From the NCBI GenBank assembly GCA_004352715.1, contig SCFE01000110.1:197220-261219 (forward strand): 64,000 bases of DNA. Direction: 5' to 3'. Both the position numbers and the translations under genes were made by a program. How positions within the stretch are numbered: the stretch's first letter is position 1; each line of letters begins with the position of its first letter. Below are positions 47,885-59,550 of this stretch, in pieces. This DNA comes from Hofstenia miamia. Its lineage: Eukaryota > Xenacoelomorpha > Acoela. The notes beneath the pieces are model-generated. The model made no database searches, was not told the origin of the DNA, and saw only the letters and a program-made list of their open reading frames with translations.

Positions 47885-48480
47885 GCAAGCATCCCCTTCT
47901 GGAATTATCATATCACATGTACTATTTTATCTATTGAACGATCTGACCCATGCAATCAAGTTTATCAGGAACAGTTGGATTAAGGAAAAGAATAAAATTT
48001 TAAATTTCTACAACATTGAAGAAGATTCTCCATCTGATGTTCGTTGTGCAGAGTGGAATCGTATTGAAAGACTCTTCAATGTGGAAAGTGGGAAATTGTT
48101 GAAGCAGTCTGCCCTTACAAAATCACCTATTTCGCCCAGTAATATTGAGCTAAAGATGAGTTAAGTTCTCAGATCGATGTATGCCCAAATTCGCAATATA
48201 CTAGTCTCATTATTCGCGGATTACTTTCGTATCCTAGTGATGAATTGGTTGCGTTTTTGGCATTGTGCGTCAAGTTTATTTCAAGTGCAACTGATTTAGG
48301 CTGTACGTTTTGCAAAACCAGACTGCAGTCTTTTTTTATGAAATATCTCGTGATTAAAATGTATTTTCCGTTCATATTCATTAATTTCAAAGAAGTTGAT
48401 CACTATTTTTTGAATAATTTTTGCAAATTAGTGAATGATTGTAATCTCACAAATAAAAGGAGAAAGGAAGATGGATAAGT

Positions 48481-48586
48481 TTGAATGAACAAATTGTAAA
48501 TAAACGATTTGTTATTTATTGAAAACATATTCCAAACTGATTTTTGTTTTTAGATGTCGTATCTTTATGTATTTTCAAGGTTAGGA
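48481..48586. other. Short noncoding stretch
   Basis: No feature seen between the P-like relic and the dispersed repeat. Confidence 0.4.
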
Positions 48587-48676
48587 TTTAAAATTTTTTC
48601 CGCCCTAGCTAATTTTCAGCAATTCTCGACTTCAGGGCCTTTTACTAGGTATCGCCTTGATATATATATATATATG
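48587..48676 (-). repeat. Dispersed repeat GGCGATACC, inverted copy 3, with (TA)n
   Basis: Reverse complement of the block at 6203-6290 (ccgccctagctaattttcag, then ggccttttactaggtatcgcc), again directly followed by TA repeats (about 48659-48675). Confidence 0.85.
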
Positions 48677-48710
48677 TGTGTGTAATTTGTAGATATGTGT
48701 GTACAGTTAC

Positions 48711-48945
48711 CTTAAATTCCTTAGCAATAAGTCCAATTGGTTGAAAATCTCCTCTGGTTCCGTGCACAAGAAATGCTACCTTTAAATTTTTTTGAGGATG
48801 GGAGCTTAACATCCAAACTTTTCCAAGGATGTGAGTCGAATTCAACGTTTGTATCTATGTAATAAACATACAGTACAAAACTTACTAAAAATAAGAAGGC
48901 TGCAGTTAGTGAACCAAAAATTACCTTGCACAAAATTTTACACAT
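48711..48945 (-). pseudogene. Gene B exon 1: membrane anchor and GTRGD loop
   Basis: From ATG at 48945: a short basic start (MCKILCKV), a hydrophobic stretch of about 20 residues (residues 9-30, FGSLTAAFLFLVSFVLYVYY) that should act as a signal anchor, then a linker to KLPSSKK. Here the frame slips in a run of seven A (T-run 48787-48793). One more A would join it to NLKVAFLVHGTRGDFQP and LIAKEF, the first Rossmann strand and the GTRGD loop typical of sterol-type GT1 enzymes. The donor gtaact follows after a complete codon, in phase with exon 2. A homopolymer slip is a common sequencing error, so this lesion alone is not decisive. Confidence 0.85.
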
Positions 48946-49973
48946 GATAATGTAAGCACTTCGACTAATGTAAACTTTAAGAATATTTGCTAATAGTAAA
49001 TACGTCTCTAATTATCTAATTATTTATATAATCATAAAAGCTAAAGTTTGGAAATTAGTTTTGCATTTAAAAACACATCATTTTTTTTGAATTAATGGTT
49101 TATATTTTTCTGAAAAATTTTCTTAAATCTTAGATTATTCCTATATCAACCTGATAATCGTGATATGTAAATCAAATATGTGTGCTTCTCTTCAAGGAAG
49201 GAATCTCAAAAAGTTTCTACACATTTAATATCTTTGCTAACAAAAATTTCAATTAAAGTTGTTAAAAATCAATTTTTTAAACAGGAATTATTTCTAATCA
49301 CAGATCCATCTGAAAGCATTGTGGAGAAAATAATTCCAAAACAATAAAACTTAAAGCATTAAAAAACCTAGAGTCGATTTCTTCTTTCATTATTGTAAAA
49401 TATCGTTGGCTGCGGTTCTACAGAGTAGAACCAGTAAATATAAATATAATGAGATGATACTCAATGTAAAAAATTGCATAGGTTTACAAACGCCATGTGC
49501 AGTTAGATGACATACAATGTGAAAAAATGTATGTGTTTAGAAACACTTTGTAAAATTTGAGGGTATAAAATCTCAAAGCACTATGAAAAACGAAAAATTG
49601 TCAAATGTGTTAAAACATGTTCTAATGAAACCATAACAAAAAAATGTGTCAGATATATTCAAACCCATAGCAATACATTTAACTTTGTTGGTAAATCAAG
49701 TAAAAATATAATAGCAGAGAAATGTTTCTAAATCCAAAATATATTGGCATTCCCTTGAATTGTATGCCTAAGAAACTTTACTAAGTTCAGATTTTATTTT
49801 AAAAATTCTAATCTCTGTATAATTTTGAAATGTTTACTATGAAAATCCGGGTGTACTATTTGCATATTGCGAGATATATATACATTATACTTGAATTCAC
49901 TGAGAAGACTGCATTGAAGAAGTATTTATTTCATTTTTATCAAAACGTTTTTTAAATTGTATTTGTTTATATA
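48946..49973. other. AT-rich sequence upstream of gene B
   Basis: Would hold the gene B promoter and 5' UTR. No clear TATA/initiator arrangement or repeat was recognised. Words like aaaatgt and ttaaaacat recur without a clear unit. Confidence 0.4.
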
Positions 49974-51337
49974 CAGTCAATTCTACTTTATACATATCCT
50001 GTTGGACAGGCGATTTTTGTCCAGATTATTCGAAATCCGGATTATGTAAATTTGAAAATTTCAACTGTGATATCATTGAAAATATGGAATTTTCCCGGGC
50101 TAGGTCGTTGAAATGTTTATCTCGTGACCAAATTCTTTGGCAAAATAATTGGCCTTATCTATGTGCATCTCCCTGTCGATTCTCAAATCTGGTTTATACT
50201 CATATGTCTGAACCAGAATATTAGTGCCCCATCCACGTAACTAAGGTTAATTTTCCTTAAGCTCTTAATTGTCCCTTTCTGTGCGTCAGGAGGGTTGTCA
50301 ACTAAATTTTTTATTTTACCTTTGCTCTTTAAGATGCCACTCAATGTTGATGGCTTTACTTTAAATTTGGCAGCAACATCTTTCTGGCTCATCTAGGTGT
50401 GCTTCTCATAAAACATCATCATATCATACTTTTCTTGATAAGTCCTACTTACATGCTTTTGTTTTTCAGCCATCGTTTTTAGAAAAGGAACAGTTACAGT
50501 ATCGTCTGTGATTAATGAGTGACAGCGCCGTATGTACTTGTGTACCTTATACGATCACCAGAGACAGCATTATAATGTTAGCACCTAGAAACAACTAAAA
50601 ACACCCAAAACCACTACTTTTCAATAGCACAACATTTTCTGTTCATTCTCATTTTACCATCTATTTAAACTATTTAAGCAACTATTCGTTGTTTTAAATT
50701 CGAGTAGTTTGTTGATTTTACATGATTTGGGCAAGCAGAAGCTCCATTATGGCTTAAAGCAACTTCAATGTGATGTGGAAACATTTCAATGTGAGTCAAC
50801 AGAATATCGGGTTTTTGAATGGTCTTCCACTGAATTTGCTTCCGTCAAGGAAGCCTCTATTTATGCTTGGGACGTTAAGCTTGGCTTTAGCTCTTATAAC
50901 ACAATCCTTACCAACAAACGTCGCAATTTGCTTGAGACCTTGAATAAAAAGCTTTTATTTCTGTACTGTAATGATATCTAAACATAGTTTTGTTACTACT
51001 TATTTTTTAATTTTTAGAACCTATTTTGAGTATTTTATAGCATATAAGCACCTAAAGTGGTTGTTTTTTAACACCTAAAATCCGATCTCTGACGATCAGA
51101 AAAACGAGTAATTGTGGTATTTAAAAAAAATCCACTGAATGCTCAAATTTTGATACGGCTTAAGTGGGTACAAAGTAATGTTTGGGCCGGAAATTTACAA
51201 CAAATTACGGATTAACAGTATTGGATTAAACGATAGTTTTATTAGAGAAAAACACAAGGAATAATTCGGACTTAAGAAAGTATACAAACAAACCGAAAAT
51301 CTGGAAAACCCCGATACGGATAAAGCGGAATTGACTG
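49974..51337 (-). mobile_element. pogo/Tigger-like transposon, internally deleted
   Basis: TA-flanked 1364-bp element with ends CAGTCAATTCTACTTTATAC and, reversed, CAGTCAATTCCGCTTTATCC, Tigger-type termini; the next bases (aaatccggattatg) also suit this family. The minus strand encodes the start of a CENP-B-like DNA-binding domain from 50473: MAEKQKHVSRTYQEKYDMMMF, an in-frame TAG, then SQKDVAAKFKVKPSTLSGILK (helix-turn-helix). The DDE domain is missing. About 500 bases at 50580-51080, holding a 90-codon plus-strand ORF without features, look like unrelated filler or a nested insert. Confidence 0.85.
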
Positions 51338-54300
51338 TACTTTTATTCTAAATATTAATGGTCTTTATTGTACAATTTTAACTGCATTTGCTTAAACTGT
51401 AATAATTTATGTATTTCATCATAAATAATAACGTTTTTTTGTAAATTTTTAACATCATTAGATTAAATTTTTTAATGATTTACATATAAAATTAGAACTT
51501 TTTTTATAATAAACCTCTGACATTTCACATGTTTCGATTATTAATGCTCTTTTTAATATTATTCCTGGTTAGTTTTAAAAATATTTCTTTTCTATTTTTT
51601 AACTAACAATTGACTGAAACAAGTTTGTCTATGTCATGTTTTTCATTTCGTCAGGAAATATATTACTATTATTATTTTGTGCTTGTTTTTCAAATTTTTT
51701 AATGATTCTATCTCTCAAATTCTTTGTGAGATGTTTTATGTTGAATAATACAAAATATTTATTGTGTATTTAGAAAGGAGAACTGAGCATGGAATTGTGA
51801 CTATTTGGTGATGAGAATTCTCGTGTACAAATGGAAAAATTGAATGTAGATGTAGTACATCAATTACAAAGCAGTTAATAACAAATTTGTGTCATCATTT
51901 CTATGTCAACAACAATGAAATGAAAAAAATGATGAAGATATTTGTACATTGTTTCCATACCAACTGAATATCCAACTGTATATATTGTTAACTAATGTAA
52001 AGTTACAAAGTGGTGAAAATTGGAAAAGTCATGTAAAAATCTTCAAACATGTAAAAGCCACAAGCCATATAAACTGAAAAAGATGTACAAAGTTTAAAAA
52101 GATGTAAAAATCTGCAAACATGTAAATGCCACAAACCATATAAATTGAGAGAAATTTAAAAGTCAATTCATCCAAAAGAAGTCCAGTGTGTAAAGCCTAC
52201 AACTATGTAAAACCAATATAATTTATAATGTACTTTAGAAATGCGAGAGCGCATGATGCTGTGACAAAAAAAACTACGAGGCCCCTTCTAAGAAGTACTT
52301 TTTTGTGGGTTTCCCATAAAGAAATTTGAAACCTATACAGATAGCAACCCCGGAAATACCAATCAGTTGTACTAATTGTCTATATGGAATTATAGTTACT
52401 TTAGACATGTAGTCTATTCTATTACTTTACTTCTTTATTATCATTTGTGGTGTCTTTTCAAATCACGAATATTCATGAATATTCTTGTCTATCAAATCAC
52501 TCTTTTCATCAAATTTTAATAATACTAATTACAGTGATTTATGGTTTTCTGACTTATATGACATAGTTTCATTTTGTGTCCCAAGCAAAAGAAAAGAAGG
52601 AGACACCTCGTTTTTTTATCTTTCCTTCAATTCTGTACACATTTACAATAGATATTGTACACTTGAATGTAGTAAATTTGATAATTGCTTCCTAAATATG
52701 GATAAACTTATAAGGAAAAACTTTTCGTGTAAAGCCCCGTTTACGCAAAATGTTTTCCATTATGAATTTACATTCCTAACCGCAAAACTTACCAACATTT
52801 TCTGAGTTCGTAAGTTTTCCCTTACAAGCAATTATCTTATTTGTGTTTATACAATATATACAATAATAGCCTACGAAATATATTTAGTAGTCTATGATAC
52901 AGTATAGTATGTGGAGTTAATATGATACCATAAATAACAAACGTGTCCTTTCTTCCAAGGTTTTGGAAAAAGTATTGTTATAGCACTCTATATCATCTTT
53001 ATTACCACTTCTACTTATATACAACGTAAACATTCATTCAAACAAGTTTATATTATCCAAAAAAAATTCACAGCATCTGCCAAGGTCGAAATTTTTCTTG
53101 CACAAAATTTCCTTAGAAATAAATACTGAATTTTCAAACAATGTATTGGTGAATTAGAATGATACAGAAGAGTGCTGAAAAATGTTTTAAGCAGCAATAT
53201 AATGAAGTTGGATGGCTATTGTTTAAATCAATACACAATTTTACATAGTGTAGAGTGCATGCAGTGACCCTTAATTAGGTAATCCCATTAATAATGTGTG
53301 TAGGTAATGTGAGATCACAATTTTCATTTTGCTTTTCTTTTTGCAATTTTTAGAATTATAATTGCGAATTGTTGGGAACTTAATTATTAAAGAATCATCA
53401 ACAACCAAATTGGAAATGCCGAGGGCAAATTTACTGGCAACCAAAGCTGGCAACGGTTAAATTTTTTTAGCCCTACCCGACCCGGGTCATGATTATAAAA
53501 TAGGTCTGTTCTCTATTATTTGATTTCATATTTAATATAGTTATAGCAAATCAAATTGAAATAAAGTTTAAGTCGGATCTGATCATTTAAACTGAAATAT
53601 ATGCCTTCAATTTCAATGAAGATAGAATTTAAATCCTGAATCTTGAATTTTGACCAATTTTTCACCCGACCAGGTCTACGGGTCGATCCGTTTTCAAACC
53701 TGTTAGTAACATGACGATACACATTGAATTTCACTTAAATCTCATTATAAGTAGTATATTTAAATTTTGGCTAAAGCTTAAACTGATTTTTGACTTTGCT
53801 GAAACCCAAACATTTTAGAAAAAACACTTTATTATTTGTAATTCAAATAAAATCTGTTTTATTCAACAACTTCCTGAGAAGTAGGTTGAAAATAAAGCAG
53901 TTTCGCATTACATACACATGTAGGTAATATGAGTTAATTAATTCTGATTAATTAAGCCTAATATCTATTTAAGAAAAAAATTTCAATAATTATTATTGTA
54001 CCTAGATATATAAAGCAAGTACTAAAAACATTGATAATACATATTAGTGTGAATCTGCATTAATGTTTTTGCAAATTAAGCAAAAGTGCTCAAAGGATCT
54101 CGTATTCCTCACACTTATCTTAAGCAAAGAGTCATGAAAGGAAGTATATTTAGCCTTAAGAGGGAAGTGGATTTTTGAAAATTTTTCATTGTCTTATAAA
54201 AAATGTTATGGCTTTGCATTAATCCGTAGCAATTGTAGGTTGTACTTCGAGCAGAACTACCATTACTTCAGTTGGATATCAAAATTGGTTTCCATAAATT

Positions 54301-55441
54301 CACGATGAAATGATTAAATACTGTCATGATTTTATATGTAGTAGAAAATTCATAGATTTTCTCTCGCATAAATATTTGTGCTGTTTCCACACATTCTCAA
54401 TAAACTAATGAAAGTGAACTGTAAAATTTTAGGCTACTAAATGTGGAGCGTCCAATAGTTGCCAAAACCATGATTATGATTCTCATACTAAGACGACTTC
54501 ATATTTATCAAATGTTAACTTTTCTCTGTAAATTTTTTGAAAATGTTGACTACCTTGAATAGAAAGAAAGTTTAGGCATATACAGTCTAGTATTGCAAAA
54601 TATGATTACCAGTTATATAAAGATGCTAAGAATTGCTACAGACTTTTAAGGCGAAATGAGAAAACCATGGCAATAAAGTGCCCACAACTGATAGCGATTG
54701 AATCGGTGAATAGACTTCAAAGCAAGTAGAGGTACTACGTAGAGCATAAAGTTCTCAAAAACACTGTCCAAGTAGTGAGAAGATAAGTTAAGTAATCCAA
54801 AGCTATTAGTTTTGAAAGAGGCTAACCTGCTAAGTACGAAAACACGTGTACGATATTCTGGTAAATTGAGATGTATGGAAAACACGACTAATATTGAAAG
54901 CCTTCCAAGAAGTTGTATTTTCCTAAAATTGCATCAAGATTTCTGTAGGATGCTAAGTGCAGCAGATTTTGAATGGAATTGAGAGGTATGCGAGGTATGT
55001 ACTATATTGTTTTCTTAAAACATGTCAAAAACTATGAAGCGCAGATTAACCCCAATTCAGTAGTCACCAATGCATTAGCGTCAATGCATGACAATTGCTT
55101 AAATTATCATTTTGTAGCAAATGTATGCCCCAATTTAATCCTCTATTCAAATGTACGAAAAGTATATATTTTATCTAATTGTTCAATATTTTGTAGTCAA
55201 CATCAAATTCTAAAATAAGTATTGCTTTCTACTTTGTGTATGTGTAAATATCTCAATTTTCTTCCATTAACTGTTCTGACATAGTTATTGATCTTTTTCT
55301 TAAAACAATTTTCTGTAAATTTTTGTGACCGTTTAATTGTTGTTATGTAGTAAAATGCCTTCTGATATTATAAAAATTATTTTTACACTTTTCCTTCCAT
55401 GTTACTTAAACAAAATAAATATAACATTCAAAATTTTCAAT
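51338..55441. other. Intergenic region between genes A and B
   Basis: AT-rich, no gene. Low-complexity words (catgtaaaa, gtaaaaatct) recur at about 52010-52150. At about 53467-53700 a block is bounded by cccgacccgggtc and cccgaccaggtctacgggtcg, perhaps an old hAT-type MITE. A 106-codon ORF (52485-52805) and an 81-codon ORF (54973-55218) show no domains. The poly(A) site of gene A would lie just below 55442. Confidence 0.5.
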
Positions 55442-55623
55442 TCATAATAGTGACATCATGTCCTTGTAAATGTAATTTGTACCAAGTACAGATTGCCTAA
55501 TTTTAGCAGCTTTTTCTTTAGTACCAGTAACTCTTAGTGCCTCCCGTATGGCATTTTTAAGCGTCTCTTCTGACAAGTTACGATTTTCAAGAATTGTAGA
55601 GATGCCAAGTTTACTTGGTGCAA
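55442..55623 (-). CDS. Gene A exon 4 (C-terminal exon)
   Basis: Acceptor aaatttag, 182 bases, stop TGA at 55442-55444. Reads VAPSKLGISTILENRNLS, ETLKNAIREALRV, and ends LGTNYIYKDMMSLL. The pattern 'lG..l......t...L..AI...L' is the end of the GT1 donor domain. It equals gene B exon 4 in length and phase. Confidence 0.88.
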
Positions 55624-58121
55624 CTAAATTTTCATTAGTGGATATATACCATATATAAATTGTTGAAATAGCAAATATCAAATGCATGTAAAAAAATTTT
55701 TACAATTAAAAATCTGTTTTCCAGTGAAATGGAAATTCATATACACAATTAATAACCAAATAAAAAAGTAACACATTGAGCCATTATGAATATTTAGTAA
55801 ATCAAATCGCCTCTTCTTGACATACTTTTAACCAGGGGCCCAGAAGTTAAATTTTTTGTGAATACGGGTAACTTTTGTCCAGCAAACATTATGTATATAA
55901 GCTTTCAATATTACTTAGGCATGATGCAAGTTCTCACAGGATCAACGTCTGTAGCACTTCTTAAATTAGTTCCATTAATAATTGCATTATGCGCATTATT
56001 TTATTGCTCTGACAAATCCAGTTAACAATAAAACAGATAAGTAAACTGAAAATAATTAAATAAAATTTACCGCTATTTCCCCTCTGCTCATCAAATATTG
56101 GAATGGATATGGCCATGCTACCAGAAATGGAAGCTGCTTGCGTTGTTCCTGCTCCCCCATGATGAATAATTAGATCAACTTTTGGAAATACCAAAGTGTG
56201 TGGGACCGAATTGGGAAAATGCCACTTGGGATTTGCGGCTTCTCTGGATTCTGATGGAATTTCAAAAGTACCATTTAAAAATATTACGCAAAAATTCAGC
56301 TCAGAAAATACATTGAAAATAATTTCTTTGGTACGCTTTGCATCATCACCATAATACTGAACTAAAGAGAAACTTCCGAAACCGATATACACCATGGGTT
56401 CATTTGAACAGGATTCAATGAAAGCCTTTGTATCACTTGGAATTGAATTTTCATTGAGAATTGTTGGTCCTACATACTTCCACCACTTAGGACGTTTTGA
56501 AATGGCGGGATACATTTCTGGTGAAAATAGAAAATAGGTTGGAATTTCATACTTTAGATTTCCAATTAAGTGACTATGAATTGGTTTGTAAGGGAGATTG
56601 TAAGTCGAATGAAGACTTTCAAACATCGAATGGTAAAATGCGATCAATACTATCACAAACGGTTGGTAGCTTAGCCAATTGAAAAAAGAAGGCTGATTGT
56701 TATCCAACGCGGTTGATGACATCGAATATTCGTTACTGATTACAAAAGTAGATGAATATCTTAAAATGGCAAAAGGAGCTTTCTTTATCATTGCAAGAAC
56801 ATAGCCAGATATGTACATTGGGTCAGCGAATACTAAAATATGTTAAATTAGTCAAAACATGTTATTACCTCACTATTTAGAGAACGACCCTAAGAAATTT
56901 GATAACGTTTTAAGTACTTTAAGTAATAAACTTACTATAACACATTTTTTAAATTACTTCAGATGTAGTTACATGAAGGCTTAATTCTGCATTGCTATGC
57001 AATGGACGCATCTGTAAGTGGACCGGAATTTTCAGCATAGCTGAGGTTAAATCCAAGTCCAACGAACACCTGCATGAATGGTTAGAAATTAACCTAACAA
57101 AGACCCACCAATTTTGAATGATGTATAATGATTTTGTGAAAATAACACACTTTGTGTTTCCTTTACACAAATGATTGTCACTAGCCCAGTTGAAAAGATT
57201 TTCACTGCAGTCATTTATACTGAGGCGTGCAAATAAAGTGTGGTAAATTGCTGACGTTAGGACTTCGAACATGGGAACGTTGATAGTGCCCGAGATTGAC
57301 GCAGTTTGTGGCAATATCAATATTGAATAAGTGAATGCAAGGGGAACAATACGGTGAATTAAAAAAAAATAAAAAATTCGAAAAAACATTTTAAAACACC
57401 AATCGATTTTCAATTGCACATAAGAAATATATTTTCTATTATCAATAAAATTAATCACACATCTCTAGCTGAAGCATCCTATGGCAGGAAGCTTTTCCCT
57501 TATTTCATAGTATTTGGTGGGTCCAGTTCGTTCTTGGTCACATTAGCAAATTTGTGCTGGGCAAGGTTTATCAAGCAACTCTTCAAAAAGAGTAAATTGT
57601 ATTGAACTCAGTGTTGAATCTAGGATTGAAACTCCGAGGGTGCGGGCTTTTTTTAACGAGGTGCAGCTAAGTCATAACATGGAATAGGCATGAAAAATTC
57701 AGTTCACTTACTTCAAATCCTTATGCCAAAATTACATCTTACTTGCTTAGAACATGTTATTACCAATGTGTGTAAGGAAATCAGTGAAATAGAACAAATT
57801 TCTCGGTATGTATTCAATAAAAATTTTAGCATTATTTTTTTGTTTTTAGAGGCACAATGCAATGCAATGGTTGTTATTTTTGAGGAAATAATTTTTTTTC
57901 TTTAGAAAAGTAGGCGTTTTTTAAAAATATATCTCAGAAAAAATTTTTATCTCGTTATATTAATAACTTTTTCCCTGGAGGGAATTGCCCCCCCCTCCCC
58001 TAAATACTCCTGTAGATTCTTCACTGATTGAGCTCATCATGTATTATAGAATTGAGATACAATACCAAAATAAAACAAGTATTTAGATTTTTTCTGCATT
58101 TGCATATTTGATTATTCTTAT

Positions 58122-58158
<37 letters not shown>

Positions 58159-59512
58159 ATTTTAAATAGAAATTCTTTCTTTTAGAAATCGTTAATGTAT
58201 TTACAAAATTTAAATTTTTTCCAGTTTCGAGATTTATTTTACATGTCTTCTAAATCAGCATTGATTATAAATCGTGAATCAGATAGTAATTCCATATATC
58301 GGGTAGATAAAAATATTGAAAAATTTATCTAAACAATCATCGATAAACAAATGCACAAGAATGTTAATTTGTGTTTTGAAAATTTTCGGAGCATATAACA
58401 CAATATGCAATAAATTGTCACCCTAATGAACATTTTGTATGGGACGGTCACCATGTGAATGCTTATTTGCAAAACCAGGCAATAAAGGTTCGGATTTGTA
58501 CAACATAGTCATCTTCGCTGGGTTAGAAACCAATACTCTACTGAATTGGTGTGCAGGCTAGCATTTCTCTAGCAGTTGCGCGAGCAAGAACTATGCTAAT
58601 TCGCTAAAAGAAATATAATGCTGATCACTGTGACTGGGAAACACAATGAAATGGACATTAACAGGGAAACTGGATAAACATTCATCTGTACATTGAAGTT
58701 ATACGAAAACACAATTCATAAAATTCCACAGCATATTTGTTTAAATGTAGGTGTAGTGAGTTGCAACAGAAATTAGAACATTTTTTTACAAAACGCATGC
58801 TTTCATGAATTACTTAATTTTGAAGAAGAAATAAAAAATTCTGACAATTTGGATTGGGGTAATTCAGCTAGCTTAATGAAATAGATAAAATAGGAAGTAT
58901 ATTTTCCAAATTTGAATTCATTTCTTGTCTTATCCTATGTGAATATTTCATTATATCTTTTCTAATCTCTATATTGTGTTTTCAGATGCGAACTTCTTAA
59001 AATCAAATGGTGGTATTATGCAGACATGTGATTGAACACAATGGCTTAGTGTAAATGAGACATAAGAGAATTAAGTTTTCTTACATATGTATTGAAAACT
59101 AATGATATTCCTGATATGGAAGAAAAACGGAATGCTGCTATGTTATTTTTCAGGAAAACAAGCCATTTCTCGGGAAAGCTAGGATATAGTTGAAGTTCTG
59201 CGACTAGGTCGGGCTGTTCCTTGCCAAAAAATCTTAATGGGGAATCCTTCCCGTGATCTCCCACTCAATCGGCCACTGCGTACTTGGTGATTACTGAGAT
59301 GTCCCCTGGCAGAAAATCACACATGGTATGAACAACTGATTTGGTGTATGAGTGCTTGTGAGTACAGTTAATAAATTAATAAATTGTTGTGTTATGACTT
59401 TACAATTATTGAGTTGAGCAACAGCTTAAAATAGCTCAGAATTCAGTTTATGTATTTTAAAATCTTTAGCTGCACTTGTTTTTATTTTGTCGGCTTAAAT
59501 ATACTTCATATT

Positions 59513-59550
<38 letters not shown>

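Larger units (their letters stand above)
45973..48480 (+). pseudogene. P/THAP9-like transposase remnant, split by an hAT
   Basis: Left part 45973-46202 and right part 47893-48480 join once the hAT and one copy of its 8-base target duplication are set aside. Around the join the reading is DEYPLLGKHPLLE, then HAIKFIRNSWIKEKNKIL (about 47945-47995), EWNRIERLFNV (about 48055) and SPISPSNIELKMS (about 48122-48160). P-element and THAP9 transposases have this order: a segment ending in a D-x-x-H-x-x-K-x-x-R-N-N block, then a W-x-x-I region, then the P-L/KM helix. A further segment (SYPSDELVAFLALCVKFISS) follows in another frame. There is no THAP finger and no continuous frame. Assignment is by motif order and is moderate. 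It replaces the 5' part of gene B exon 2. Confidence 0.55.
32976..48945 (-). pseudogene. UDP-glycosyltransferase gene B (pseudogene, four exons)
   Basis: Exon order on the minus strand is 48711-48945, 45901-45972 (remnant), 38482-39236, 32976-33157. Splice phases match gene A, and the last exon has exactly the same length (182 bases). The predicted product would be a membrane-anchored GT1 glycosyltransferase of the sterol-glucosyltransferase type that moves sugar from a UDP donor to a lipophilic acceptor; the substrate is unknown. Lesions: a missing base in an A-run in exon 1, loss of the 5' part of exon 2, stops at 38899-38901 and 38650-38652, a 2-base deletion near 38637, and a 5-base deletion at about 38566-38571 that removes the HHGG donor motif. 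Introns are loaded with P/hAT, mariner, piggyBac and Tc1 insertions. The exon-1 frameshift alone could be a sequencing error; the rest could not. Confidence 0.85.

Noticed and set aside
52485-52805. 106-codon ORF as a host exon
   Set aside because: No family motif, no convincing splice context and typical AT-rich composition; could be chance.
56949-57458. 169-codon ORF as another glycosyltransferase exon
   Set aside because: Similarity scraps are in different frames and the wrong order, and splice sites do not give a usable exon.
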